From: Acidobacteriota bacterium
Lineage (GTDB): Bacteria; Acidobacteriota; Vicinamibacteria; Vicinamibacterales; JACQTH01
Assembly: GCA_016178075.1 (NCBI GenBank)
Contig: JACOUA010000450.1
Location: forward strand, 1 to 37,503
Reading direction: 5' to 3'
Length of the DNA: 37,503 nucleotides
Below are positions 24,822-34,156 of the stretch, one piece after another. A model generated the notes under the pieces. That model had not been told where the DNA came from and did not search any database. It worked only from the letters and a program-made list of their open reading frames with translations. Every line of letters begins with the position of its first letter. Position 1 is the stretch's first letter. The translations under genes and the position numbers were made by a program.

Positions 24822-26129
24822 GTGATGTGCGCGAGGACTACTAGGATTCTTCGGTGCGTTGGCGGCGCCGCGCTCTCTTGCTGGGTGATGTCGGGATCGG
24901 CTTCAGCGCAAACGCCAGCCGATCAGAGCCTCGTCGCCGTGCGGACAGAGGTGGAGAAGCTGCGGCAGGAGTTCGACGCGATCCGCAAGCAATACGACGC
25001 GAGGCTCGCGGAGCTGGAAGCTCGTCTGGCGGTACTCGAGGGGCGACAGCCTCAGGCAGCGCCTGCGGCGCCGACGACGCCGGAGGCGGCCGTGCCGGCC
25101 GGTGCGGCTGGCGCCGGTGGGCCCACCGGCAGCCTGCCCGTGTACGGCAACGTCAACGTGCTGTCGAAGATCTTCAACCCCGACATCGCCGTCATCGGCG
25201 ACTTCGAGGGTGCCGCGGGGCGCAACCTGGTCAACCCGCAGGCACCGCTCGAAATGGCGGAATCCGAAGCCTCTTTGCAGGCAATCGTCGACCCGTACGC
25301 ACGCGCGGACTTCTTCTTTTCGTTCGGGTCCGATGGCGTCGAGGTCGAAGAAGGGTTCATCACCTTCCCGACCCTTCCCGGCGGATTCCTGGCCAAGGTC
25401 GGAAAGATGCGGGCGTCGTTCGGCAAGGTGAACGCGATGCACACCCACGTGCTGCCGTGGGTGGACCGTCCGCTCGTCACACAAAACCTGGTCGGGGGCG
25501 ACGAGGGTATTGCCGATGCGGGCATCTCCGTCGGACGGCTCATCATGAACCCGTGGGTCTTCCTCGAGGCGACGGGCGAGGTGTACCGGGGGCAGTCGGA
25601 CGTGTTTGGCAGCTACACGCGCAGCGATCTCACCTACGTCGGTCGCCTCCGCGGCTATCAAGACGTCAGCGAATCGTCCAACATCGACGTGGGAGCGTCC
25701 GTGGCGTACGGCGGTAGCGAGCTCGAACCGGGGTTGAAGACAAGGCTCTTCGGTCTGGACGCGACGTTTCGGTACCGGCCGCTGCGCCGCGCCATTTACC
25801 GGCGCTTCGTCGCGCGCACGGAGGCGATCTGGAGCCGCCGCGATCTCGAGGACGATGAGCGCGCGACGGCGTTCGGGACCTATGTGTCAGCCGACTACCA
25901 GTTTGCCAGGCGCTGGTTCGTGGGGGGGCGCTACGACTTTTCAGAGCGGGCGTTCGATCCGTCGGTCCGCGACAAGTCCGGATCGCTCCTGCTGACGTAC
26001 TGGCCGAGCGAGTTCAGCCAGGTCCGCGGGCAGTTCCGCCGCATCAATTTCGGCGACGGCCCGACGGCGAACGAGTTCCTGTTCCAGTTCCTGTTCTCGA
26101 TCGGTGCCCATGGGGCACATGTGTTCTGA
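24822..26129 (+). CDS. Outer-membrane porin-like protein with N-terminal coiled coil
   Basis: Signal peptide ending SASA; coiled coil VRTEVEKLRQEFDAIRKQYDARLAELEARLAVLEG; beta-barrel-like C-terminus; precedes metal ABC genes. Confidence 0.65.
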   Translation: MMCARTTRILRCVGGAALSCWVMSGSASAQTPADQSLVAVRTEVEKLRQEFDAIRKQYDARLAELEARLAVLEGRQPQAAPAAPTTPEAAVPAGAAGAGGPTGSLPVYGNVNVLSKIFNPDIAVIGDFEGAAGRNLVNPQAPLEMAESEASLQAIVDPYARADFFFSFGSDGVEVEEGFITFPTLPGGFLAKVGKMRASFGKVNAMHTHVLPWVDRPLVTQNLVGGDEGIADAGISVGRLIMNPWVFLEATGEVYRGQSDVFGSYTRSDLTYVGRLRGYQDVSESSNIDVGASVAYGGSELEPGLKTRLFGLDATFRYRPLRRAIYRRFVARTEAIWSRRDLEDDERATAFGTYVSADYQFARRWFVGGRYDFSERAFDPSVRDKSGSLLLTYWPSEFSQVRGQFRRINFGDGPTANEFLFQFLFSIGAHGAHVF

Positions 26130-26171
26130 AGCGACATGTCGATGGCTTATTGATTTGGAAGGGGTTTGATC

Positions 26172-27113
26172 GTGAAGACACGACGCTTCCGTTTTTGTGC
26201 TGTCCTGGTCCTGGCGCTGGGCCTCGCGTCTGGCGTCGATGCTGCGGTGTCCGTCGTCGCGACGACCGAAGATCTCGCTGCGCTCGCGCGGGAGGTCGGC
26301 GGCGACAAGGTCTCGGTCGAGGCAATCGCCCGAGGCTATCAGGATCCGCACTTCGTCGAGGCGAAGCCGAGCTTCATTCTCCGGCTGTATGGCGCCGATC
26401 TCCTGATCGTCGTGGGACGAGAGCTCGAGCAGGCGTGGCTGCCGCCGCTCATCACCCAGAGCCGCAACGCGAAGATCCAGCCAGGAAGCTCGGGATATCT
26501 CGACGCGTCGCTCACCGCGAAGATCCTGGAGATCCCGGTGGGTCAGATCACGCGTGCCATGGGGGACGTACATCCTCTCGGCAACCCGCACTACTGGCTC
26601 GATCCAGGCAACGGTCGGCGGGCGGCCCAGGCGATTCAGGCGAAGCTGAGCCAGCTCGATCCCGCGAATGCGGCGTACTACGCCCAACGCTATGCGGATT
26701 TCGACAAGCGGCTCGCGCAGGCCGAGAAGGGGTGGGACCAGATGATGGCCCCGTTCAAGGGCCTGAAAGTCGTCACCTACCATCGCTCCTGGCCCAACTT
26801 TGCGGAGCGGTTCGGGCTGGATGTGATTGGCTACGTCGAGCCCAAGCCGGGCATTCCGCCCTCACCAGCCCACACGCTCGATCTCATCCAGGAGATGAAG
26901 CGCCAGAACATCAAGGTCATTCTGATGGAGCCGTACTTCGACGCGAAGACACCGAATGCCGTGGCGCGAGAGACGGGCGGACGTGTGCTGGTCCTGCCAC
27001 CGTCGGTCGGCGGCGTGAAGGACGTGAAGACCTATTTCGATCTCTTCGACTATGACCTGAAGCTGCTCGTGTCGGCCATCAAGGCCGCCGCTGCACCGAC
27101 TGGAGCCAGCTAG
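26172..27113 (+). CDS. Metal (Zn/Mn) ABC transporter substrate-binding protein, ZnuA-like
   Basis: GTG 26172 with GGAAGGGG 7 nt upstream; 'VVATTEDLAALAREVGGDKVSVEAIARGYQDPHFVEAKPS', 'VHPLGNPHYWLDPGNG', 'MEPYFD'. Confidence 0.9.
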   Translation: MKTRRFRFCAVLVLALGLASGVDAAVSVVATTEDLAALAREVGGDKVSVEAIARGYQDPHFVEAKPSFILRLYGADLLIVVGRELEQAWLPPLITQSRNAKIQPGSSGYLDASLTAKILEIPVGQITRAMGDVHPLGNPHYWLDPGNGRRAAQAIQAKLSQLDPANAAYYAQRYADFDKRLAQAEKGWDQMMAPFKGLKVVTYHRSWPNFAERFGLDVIGYVEPKPGIPPSPAHTLDLIQEMKRQNIKVILMEPYFDAKTPNAVARETGGRVLVLPPSVGGVKDVKTYFDLFDYDLKLLVSAIKAAAAPTGAS

Positions 27114-27115
27114 AC

Positions 27116-27988
27116 ATGATGGACCTGACGATCCTCCAGTTTCTCGCCCCGCCGTTCGTCGCCAGCCTCGTGATTGCCGGCATTCACGCCTATCTCGGCG
27201 TGCACGTCGTCGAGCGCGGCGTCATCTTCGTCGACCTCTCGCTGGCACAGATCGCCGCCTTTGGCGCGACAATCGCGCTTCTGCTGCCATTCTCCGGCGG
27301 GGATCCCCACGCGCCGTCGGTGTACTGGGTGAGCTTGGTCTTCACCTTCATGGGAGCGGGGATCTTTTCGATGATCCGAAGCCGCCGGGCCAGGATCCCG
27401 CAGGAGGCCATCATCGGGATCTCCTACGCCGTCGCTTCGGCCGCGACAATTCTGGCGATGAGCAAGTCGACCTCTGAGGGAGAGCACCTCAAAGACATGC
27501 TGGTCGGCAACATCCTGGCGGTCTCGTGGACCGAGGTCTTCAACACGGCTTTGCTCTACGCCGTGATCGGGACGTTCCACTACGTGTGTCGTCGAAAGTT
27601 TCTTGCCATCACGCTCGATCCGGTCACGGCGGAGCGTGAGGGCGTTTCCATTCGGTTCTGGGACTTTCTTTTCTATGCCTCGTTCGGGTTCGTCGTCACG
27701 CGCTCGGTCGCCATTGCCGGCGTCCTGCTGGTGTTTTGCTATCTCATCGTGCCTTCGGTGGCGGCGATGCTGTATGCCGATCGCATCGGGCCGCGACTGG
27801 CGATCGGGTGGACCATGGGGACGGTCGTCTCAGCGCTGGGCGTGTATCTCTCCCTGATCCTCGATCTTCCGACCGGTGCCACCATCGTGGGGACCTTCGG
27901 GCTCGTGCTGGTCGTGATGGCCGCCATCCGGCCGCTGGTCCAGCCGGGGACGCGCACGTCGGCCGCGTACGAAACACGACAACATTGA
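27116..27988 (+). CDS. Metal ABC transporter permease, ZnuB-like
   Basis: 'HVVERGVIFVDLSLAQIAAFGATIALLL', many TMs, 'SVAIAGVLLVFCYLIVPSVAAMLYADRIGPRLAIGW'. Confidence 0.9.
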   Translation: MMDLTILQFLAPPFVASLVIAGIHAYLGVHVVERGVIFVDLSLAQIAAFGATIALLLPFSGGDPHAPSVYWVSLVFTFMGAGIFSMIRSRRARIPQEAIIGISYAVASAATILAMSKSTSEGEHLKDMLVGNILAVSWTEVFNTALLYAVIGTFHYVCRRKFLAITLDPVTAEREGVSIRFWDFLFYASFGFVVTRSVAIAGVLLVFCYLIVPSVAAMLYADRIGPRLAIGWTMGTVVSALGVYLSLILDLPTGATIVGTFGLVLVVMAAIRPLVQPGTRTSAAYETRQH

Positions 27989-28039
27989 AAGCGGAGGGCG
28001 TCCGTCGCGCAGGGCATTCTCGACAGGAGTGCAAGCCCG

Positions 28040-28318
28040 ATGATCTGCAAGCGCTGCGGGACGGAAATCGCCGACAAGGCGCTCATCTGCTACCGCTGCG
28101 GGACTGCGACGGCCGGACCTCGCGTGCCGCCACCGGCGAGGCCCCCGGCACTTCGCCGCAGCATCGGCCCATCGGTTCTGGCGCTGATCGCGCTGGTGCT
28201 GGCGGCGGCGTTCATGACCCGGGCGCCGCTCGCGGCGGCCCCTCGGGCGATTTCCTGGATCGTCATCGGTCTGGCCGCCGCCGCCATCCTCTGGAGGGTC
28301 CTCGGGCGCCGGCCGTGA
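28040..28318 (+). CDS. Zinc-ribbon membrane protein
   Basis: 'MICKRCGTEIADKALICYRCGTAT' double CxxC plus C-terminal TM helices. Confidence 0.75.
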   Translation: MICKRCGTEIADKALICYRCGTATAGPRVPPPARPPALRRSIGPSVLALIALVLAAAFMTRAPLAAAPRAISWIVIGLAAAAILWRVLGRRP

Positions 28319-28396
28319 CAGCCCGGAAAGCGATCGGCTAAGATTCGGCCGGGCACGTGGCACGTAGCACCGAGGCGCCAGGCACCCCTTACTTTC

Positions 28397-30013
28397 ATGT
28401 CCGACGTTCACCTGGAAGTCGTCGACGCGCTTGGGCGTCGCGTGGTTCCGATCGACAAGGATTTGTTCGGCATCGGCCGCCGCAGCGGCAACGATCTCCG
28501 ACTGGTCGGCAGCGACGTCTCTCGGGACCACGCGGAAATCGCGAAGCAAGGCGAGCAGTACGCCATCCGCGACAAGGGGTCGCGCTATGGCACCTTCGTC
28601 AACGGCGAGCAGGTCGTCGGCGACGTCGCGCTCAAGCACGGCGACCAGATCCGTTTCGGGAGAAGCGGGGGAGCCGAGCTGCAGTTTCTGACGAGCGAGG
28701 CGCCCCAGATCTCCACCTCCGGCCGCGCCACGAGCTCGGCGGTCGGCGATCTGCGTCAGATCGCGGCACTGCTCGAAGGGCTGCGGGCGCTGGGCTCGGG
28801 GCGCGTCCTGGACGACGTGCTGGCGCTCGTGCTGGATTCGGCGATCGAAGTCACCGGGGCCGAGCGCGGGTTCGTGATGCTCTCCAACGCCAAGAACGTC
28901 CTCGAGTTCAAGATGGCGCGGGGCCGCGGCCGTGTGACGCTGTCGGGCAAGACGTTCGAGACGAGCCGGAAGATCCCCGAAGAAGTCTTCGCGCGCGGCG
29001 AAGCGCGCCTGGTCGCCGATCTCCTCGACGGCGATCTCGCCAACGTGCACATGGGGACCGTCGCGCTCGGCATCCGCCATGTGCTCTGCACGCCGCTGCG
29101 TCTGCTGCGCTACATCGAGCGCGGCGACGAGCCCGAAGAGGACAAGCGCATCGGGGTCCTGTACCTGGACAGCCGCGAGAAGGCGACGCTCCTGACCAAG
29201 TCGACGCAATCGGCGCTCGAGACGCTGGCCACCGAGGCGGCGGTCGCGATCCAGAACGCGCGCCTGTATCGTGAAGCGCTCGAGAAGGCCAAGCTCGAGC
29301 AGGAGCTGCGGATCGCGGCCGAGATTCAACAGGCCTTGATGCCGGAATCACACCGCGTCGGCCCGTTTTTCGAGGCGGCCGGGTCGACGATTCCGACCCG
29401 CGCGATCGGCGGCGACTTTTTCGAGTACGCCGACGGCCCGGGAGGCGAGTTCGGCTTCGCGGTGGGCGACGTGGCGGGCAAGGGCGCGCCGGCCGCGCTC
29501 CTGAGCGCCGTCATCCAGGGGATGTTCGCGACCGAGACCACGCTGAATGAGGGGCCCAGGGCCACCCTGCACCGGATGAACACCGTCCTTATCCGGCGCG
29601 GGATCGAATCCCGATTCGCCACGATGTTTTACGGCGTCCTCTGTCCGGACGGCCGGCTGGTGTGTTGCAACGCCGGGCACAACCCGCCCATCGTGCTGGG
29701 CCGGCAGGGCATCCGCCGGCTCGAGACGGGCGGCCTGATCCTGGGACTCTTCGAGAACGCGTCGTACGACGAGGAAGCCGTGCAGCTCGACCCGGGCGAC
29801 CTGATCGTCGTCTTCAGCGACGGCGTGTCCGAGGCGCGCAGCGCGAGCGACGAGGAGTTCGGCGAGGATCGGCTGCTCGAAGTCCTGACCGCCAGCCGCG
29901 GCGACGAGCCGCCTGCCATTCTCGACCGTCTGTTGCGCCGCATTCGCGAGTTCGCCGAAGGGGCGGTCCAGAGCGACGACATCACCATCATGGTCGTACG
30001 GTATGCTGCCTAG
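28397..30013 (+). CDS. FHA-GAF-PP2C (SpoIIE/RsbU-type) phosphatase
   Basis: FHA 'IGRRSGNDLRLVGSDVSRDHAEI...RYGTFVNGE'; GAF region; 'AAEIQQALMPE', 'AIGGDFFEYADGPGGEFGFAVGDVAGKGAPAALLSA', 'LIVVFSDGVSEARSASDEEFGEDRL'. Confidence 0.9.
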   Translation: MSDVHLEVVDALGRRVVPIDKDLFGIGRRSGNDLRLVGSDVSRDHAEIAKQGEQYAIRDKGSRYGTFVNGEQVVGDVALKHGDQIRFGRSGGAELQFLTSEAPQISTSGRATSSAVGDLRQIAALLEGLRALGSGRVLDDVLALVLDSAIEVTGAERGFVMLSNAKNVLEFKMARGRGRVTLSGKTFETSRKIPEEVFARGEARLVADLLDGDLANVHMGTVALGIRHVLCTPLRLLRYIERGDEPEEDKRIGVLYLDSREKATLLTKSTQSALETLATEAAVAIQNARLYREALEKAKLEQELRIAAEIQQALMPESHRVGPFFEAAGSTIPTRAIGGDFFEYADGPGGEFGFAVGDVAGKGAPAALLSAVIQGMFATETTLNEGPRATLHRMNTVLIRRGIESRFATMFYGVLCPDGRLVCCNAGHNPPIVLGRQGIRRLETGGLILGLFENASYDEEAVQLDPGDLIVVFSDGVSEARSASDEEFGEDRLLEVLTASRGDEPPAILDRLLRRIREFAEGAVQSDDITIMVVRYAA

Positions 30014-30358
30014 GTGACCACCCCGATCACGCGAGCGCACGCCGTGCCGGCGGCCGCGCGCGTCCGACGGGCGGCCATCCTCGTCCTGCTGCTGTTCGGG
30101 TTCACCGTCTGGAACCTCATCTTTCACTGGCATCATGTCGCGGACAGCAGGGACTACCTGTACCGCGAGTCCCTCCACCAGCTGGGACGCGGTCCTGCCG
30201 TGGATGCGCGCGACATCATGGGGACGTCGGTGCGCGTCGGCCTCATCGACGCCACGGCGTGGAGCGTTGGGCTGACCGGCGCCGGGGTCGCGATCGTGGA
30301 GCTCGTCTTTCGACGCGAATCGCAGAAAGCGCGGCAATCCGGGGGGCTCGATGCCTGA
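30014..30358 (+). CDS. Small single-TM hypothetical protein
   Basis: GTG immediately after TAG of the PP2C gene; 'AAILVLLLFGFTVWNLIFHW'. Confidence 0.55.
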   Translation: MTTPITRAHAVPAAARVRRAAILVLLLFGFTVWNLIFHWHHVADSRDYLYRESLHQLGRGPAVDARDIMGTSVRVGLIDATAWSVGLTGAGVAIVELVFRRESQKARQSGGLDA

Positions 30359-31580
30359 CACTGAAACGCTGATCTACGACTGGAACCTGGTCGACTTCCG
30401 GCCGCCCGCGCACCAGGTGATGCTGGACGACGAGACGCTGCGGGACGGGCTGCAGTCGCCGTCGGTGAGGCGTCCGACGATCGAGCAGAAGCTCGGGCTC
30501 CTGCACCTGATGGACGGGCTCCAGATCGAGACCGTGGACATCGGTCTCCCGGGGGCCGGGCCGCACGTGATGACGGACGTCGAGCGTCTCGCGCGCGAGA
30601 TCGTGGATCAGCGCCTGTCGATTCGGGCCAACTGCGCGGCCCGTACGGTGGAGAGCGACATCCTCGCGGTGGCGGAAGTCTCACAGCGGGTCGGGATGCC
30701 GATCGAATGCTGCACCTTCATCGGCTCCAGCCCGATCCGCACCTACACCGAAAGCTGGAGTCTCGATTATCTGGAGCGTCACACCGAGGACGCCGTGCGT
30801 CTGGGCGTGCGCGAGGGGCTGCCGGTCATGTACGTGACCGAAGACAGTACGAGGGCGGATCCGGAGACCCTCAGTCGGCTGTACAAGACCGCGATCCGCG
30901 CCGGCGCGTCGCGCATCTGCATCGCCGACACGGTCGGACACGCGTCGCCGGCTGGCGCCGCCGCCGTGGTCGGGTTCGCGCTGCGGCTGATCAGGCAAAT
31001 GGGGGCGGCTGTCGGGATTGACTGGCACGGCCACCGCGATCGCGGGTTCGACATCGCCAACAGCATCGCGGCCGTCGAAGCCGGGGCGACCCGGATCCAC
31101 GGCGCCGCGCTCGGCATCGGCGAACGCGTCGGAAACACGCCGATGGATCTGCTACTGGTGAACATGGTCCTGATGGGATACCTGCATCAGGATCTGTCGC
31201 ATCTCAAAGATTACGTGGCGATGACGTCGGAGATCTGCGGCGTGCCGGTGCCGGCGAATTATCCGGTCTTCGGCCGCGACGCGTTCAGGACCGCGACCGG
31301 CGTCCACGCGTCGGCCGTCATCAAGGCCATCAAGAAGGGCGAGCCCGGCATCGCCGACACCGTGTATTCGGGCGTCCCGGCGCACCTGGTCGGACGGGAG
31401 CAGGAGATCGAGGTCGGTCCCATGTCCGGGCGCTCGAACGTCGTCTTCTGGCTCGAGCACCACGGGTTTCCCGCCACCGAGCCGAACATCGAGCGCGTCC
31501 ACGAGGTCGCCAAGGCCTCGACGACGGTGCTCACGAAGGAAGAGATTCTGGACGTGCTGGACGCGCAGAAGCCCGCGTAA
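30351..31580 (+). CDS. LeuA-like DRE-TIM metallolyase (isopropylmalate/homocitrate/citramalate synthase family)
   Basis: 'LDDETLRDGLQSPSVR', 'IDWHGHRDRGFDIANSIAAVEAGATRIHGAALGIGERVGNTPMD'. Confidence 0.85.
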   Translation: MPDTETLIYDWNLVDFRPPAHQVMLDDETLRDGLQSPSVRRPTIEQKLGLLHLMDGLQIETVDIGLPGAGPHVMTDVERLAREIVDQRLSIRANCAARTVESDILAVAEVSQRVGMPIECCTFIGSSPIRTYTESWSLDYLERHTEDAVRLGVREGLPVMYVTEDSTRADPETLSRLYKTAIRAGASRICIADTVGHASPAGAAAVVGFALRLIRQMGAAVGIDWHGHRDRGFDIANSIAAVEAGATRIHGAALGIGERVGNTPMDLLLVNMVLMGYLHQDLSHLKDYVAMTSEICGVPVPANYPVFGRDAFRTATGVHASAVIKAIKKGEPGIADTVYSGVPAHLVGREQEIEVGPMSGRSNVVFWLEHHGFPATEPNIERVHEVAKASTTVLTKEEILDVLDAQKPA

Positions 31581-31618
31581 GGGCCCGGGCCCTAACCTCC
31601 ACGGGATCGTGCCGGCTC

Positions 31619-32422
31619 ATGGATCCGTCACAACTCCTTGCGGCGGAGTACTCCGGAAAGGCGGACGCCTATGCACGACGGTGGGCGCCCGTGATTCGGC
31701 CGATGGCGCTGCCGCTTCTTCACGCGTTGCCTCTTCGAACAGCCGGTACGGTGCTGGACATCGGAACCGGCACGGGTTCGCTGCTGGGAGATCTTCGGGT
31801 GGAAGCGCCACAGGCCACGATCGTCGGCCTGGACCGAGCGATCGGGATGCTAGGGGCTGCACGCGGATCGGGCGCGGCGTTCTTGGCCGTTTCGGATGCC
31901 CAACAGCTTCCGGTCCGGTCCTCGGTCGTCGATGTCGCGGTGCTGGTGTTCGTGTTGTTTCACGTACCGCTGCCGCCGCAGGCGCTCGCCGAGGTCGCTC
32001 GTGTGCTGCGGCCGGGCGGCAGGGTTGGGCTGGTGACGTGGGGCCAGGATCCAGGCCTTCCCGGATTGTCCGTCTGGACCGAGGAGCTCGACCGGGACGG
32101 GGCGGCGCCGGACCCGCGTGATCGCAGCGTGATGCAGCAGACCCAGATGGACACGATCGACAAGGTCGATCGCCTGTTGCACGCGAGCGGGCTCAGCGCC
32201 GTCAGGATATGGGCCGTGACCGTCAGCCATCAGTGGACCCTCGATGATTTGCTGGCCGTCCAGACCGGTTGCGGCATGCCCGCACGGCGGCTGAGCGCTC
32301 TCTCGCCGGCGGAAAGACTGCGCTGCGAGTCGCGAGTCAGGACACGTCTTGCCAGGCTTTCGAGCGGGGATCTGGTGTACCGGCCTGAAGTACTGTTCAC
32401 GGTCGCGCGGCGCGCGGTGTGA
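31619..32422 (+). CDS. Class I SAM-dependent methyltransferase
   Basis: 'TVLDIGTGTGSLLGDLRVEAPQATIVGLDRAIGMLGAAR', 'VARVLRPGGRVGLVTWGQ'. Confidence 0.85.
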   Translation: MDPSQLLAAEYSGKADAYARRWAPVIRPMALPLLHALPLRTAGTVLDIGTGTGSLLGDLRVEAPQATIVGLDRAIGMLGAARGSGAAFLAVSDAQQLPVRSSVVDVAVLVFVLFHVPLPPQALAEVARVLRPGGRVGLVTWGQDPGLPGLSVWTEELDRDGAAPDPRDRSVMQQTQMDTIDKVDRLLHASGLSAVRIWAVTVSHQWTLDDLLAVQTGCGMPARRLSALSPAERLRCESRVRTRLARLSSGDLVYRPEVLFTVARRAV

Positions 32423-32598
32423 CGAGCGGCCGCTGCTCGATGCCGAGTATGGGTCCGGCACCTTCGTCCCGGTGAAGAGGCCCGAGACTCATTGCGATCC
32501 CTCGCGTCAGTCGGCGCCGGTCGGCAGACGAGTACAAGCACGAGCTCGTCGAGGGGCGGCTCGTCAAGATGGGCTCCACGCTCCCCCGCTGGCGCGGC

Positions 32599-33315
32599 TC
32601 ATGTCGTCGGGGAATCCAGCGTCGCACCGCGAATCTGGCTGACCGTGACGATGCGCACGCCAGCCGGCGGGTGTTCCGCAGCATGCACCAGCGCGGCGAC
32701 CATCTGCGCGAGCGTCACGAGCCCGAGCCGCCGCGCACTTTCGCGCGTCGAAGGCACCTGCTCGAGGATCCAGTAGATCGGGATGAGGACGTACGGCCAG
32801 CGATGGCCGGGGCCGAGGACGTACCACGGCCGGAGAATCGTCGCCGGGATGCCGCTCGCGTGAACGAGCGCCTCGCCTTTCGCTTTCACTGCGATATACG
32901 CCTGCATGATCGGCGCAGGCTGCGCGACGCTGACGTAGACGAAGTGACCGACACCTGCGGTCGTCGCCGCGCGCACGGCTTCGCGAATGCCGACAAGATC
33001 GATTTGCGCGAACTGCGCGGCTTTCGCCGGGCTCGGGTGCGCGACGCCGACCAGGTGGACGAACGTCGACCCGCGGGGCACGCGGGAGAGATACGTGGAC
33101 GCGTCGAGCGCGTTGCCTTCGATCAGGGTTAGGCCACGATCCGCGGCTGGCAGCTTTCGTTCTGATCCACGGCGCACGAGCGCGTGGACGTCGTGGCCGC
33201 GGCCGACGAGCGCCGTGATGAGCCGGCCGCCCATGTATCCGGTGCCGCCGGTGACGAAAACGGTGTGAATCAGAAGGGACCCTTGATGTGACAATCGGCT
33301 CTCCCCAAAGCCCAA
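32599..33315 (-). CDS. NAD(P)-dependent epimerase/NmrA-like SDR; exact start uncertain
   Basis: 'TVFVTGGTGYMGGRLITALVGRGHDVHALVRR', 'HFVYVSVAQPAPIMQAYIAVKAKGEALVHASGIPATILRPWYVLGPGH'. Confidence 0.85.
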   Translation of the reverse strand: MGFGESRLSHQGSLLIHTVFVTGGTGYMGGRLITALVGRGHDVHALVRRGSERKLPAADRGLTLIEGNALDASTYLSRVPRGSTFVHLVGVAHPSPAKAAQFAQIDLVGIREAVRAATTAGVGHFVYVSVAQPAPIMQAYIAVKAKGEALVHASGIPATILRPWYVLGPGHRWPYVLIPIYWILEQVPSTRESARRLGLVTLAQMVAALVHAAEHPPAGVRIVTVSQIRGATLDSPTT

Positions 33316-33336
33316 AGCCAGACTGTCTCATCGCGG

Positions 33337-34156
33337 TTACTTGCCCGTGATCAGCTTTTCCTCGATCTTCGGCAGCGCGTGCAGCATGACCTGGCCGACG
33401 ACTTCCAGGCTGCGGGCGCTCACCTGATCCAGTGTGTCCTGAGCCGTGTGCCAGGCCGGGTAGTCGAGATCGATGAGATCGACGGCCTGGACGCTGCTTG
33501 GCCGACGACCAGAGCGCGTCGGTCAGCCAGCGCGTCGAGTGCAGCTCGCGCTTCATCGCGAGCTGGCGGTCGCCAATCATGTCGACGAGAATCAACGCTT
33601 TGATCGAGGCGAGCGATTTGTTTTTTGCGGCCGCCTCGACATAGTGCTGGCTGCCGTAGGTGTGATCGGTCCCTCCCCAGTCCGGCAGCGTCGCTTCCTC
33701 GCCGTCGAGCCACAGAAGCTCGATCGTGAGCGGGTTCTGGCGGTCCTTCAGGACCCGGGCCATCTCGAGGAGAAACGCGGCGCTGGATCCGCCGTCGTTG
33801 GCGCCCACGAAGCTGAATTCGCGGTAGAGCTTGGTGTCGTAGTGGCCGGCCAGGATGATCCGCTCGGGTCGGGCGCCGCGAATCCGCGCGATGACGTTGA
33901 CCATCGACCGCGGCCCGATCGGCGTCACGACGTCGAACGGCTGCTCTTCGGCTTTCAACCCGATCCGTTGCAGCTCGCCGGCGAGGTACTTGCGGGACTC
34001 GGCGATCGCCGCCGAGCCGGCCGGCCGTGGACCCAACGCCACCAGCCGCCGGATGTGCTCGTAGGCGCGGCCGCCGTCGAAACCCGGTGCCTTGGTCTGC
34101 GCCGTGAGACACGCGAGCGCCGAGGTCGCCGCCAGGACGGTCAGAAGTCCCCTCAA
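33337..34156 (-). pseudogene. M28 family (glutaminyl-peptide cyclotransferase-like) peptidase with internal deletion/frameshift near 33490
   Basis: TTG start with AAGGAA SD; 'HYDTKLYREFSFVGANDGGSSAAFLLEMARVL'; reading frame breaks after 'LTDALWSSAKQ', C-terminus 'AVDLIDLDYPAWHTAQDTLDQVSARSLEVVGQVMLHALPKIEEKLITGK*' in another frame. Confidence 0.8.

Noticed and set aside
27830-29329. 499-aa minus-strand ORF
   Set aside because: Antisense to zinc permease end, zinc-ribbon and FHA-GAF genes; no family signature.
31581-31592. GGGCCCGGGCCC palindrome after the LeuA-like gene as terminator
   Set aside because: Self-complementary but no loop or U-tract; too short to support a terminator call.
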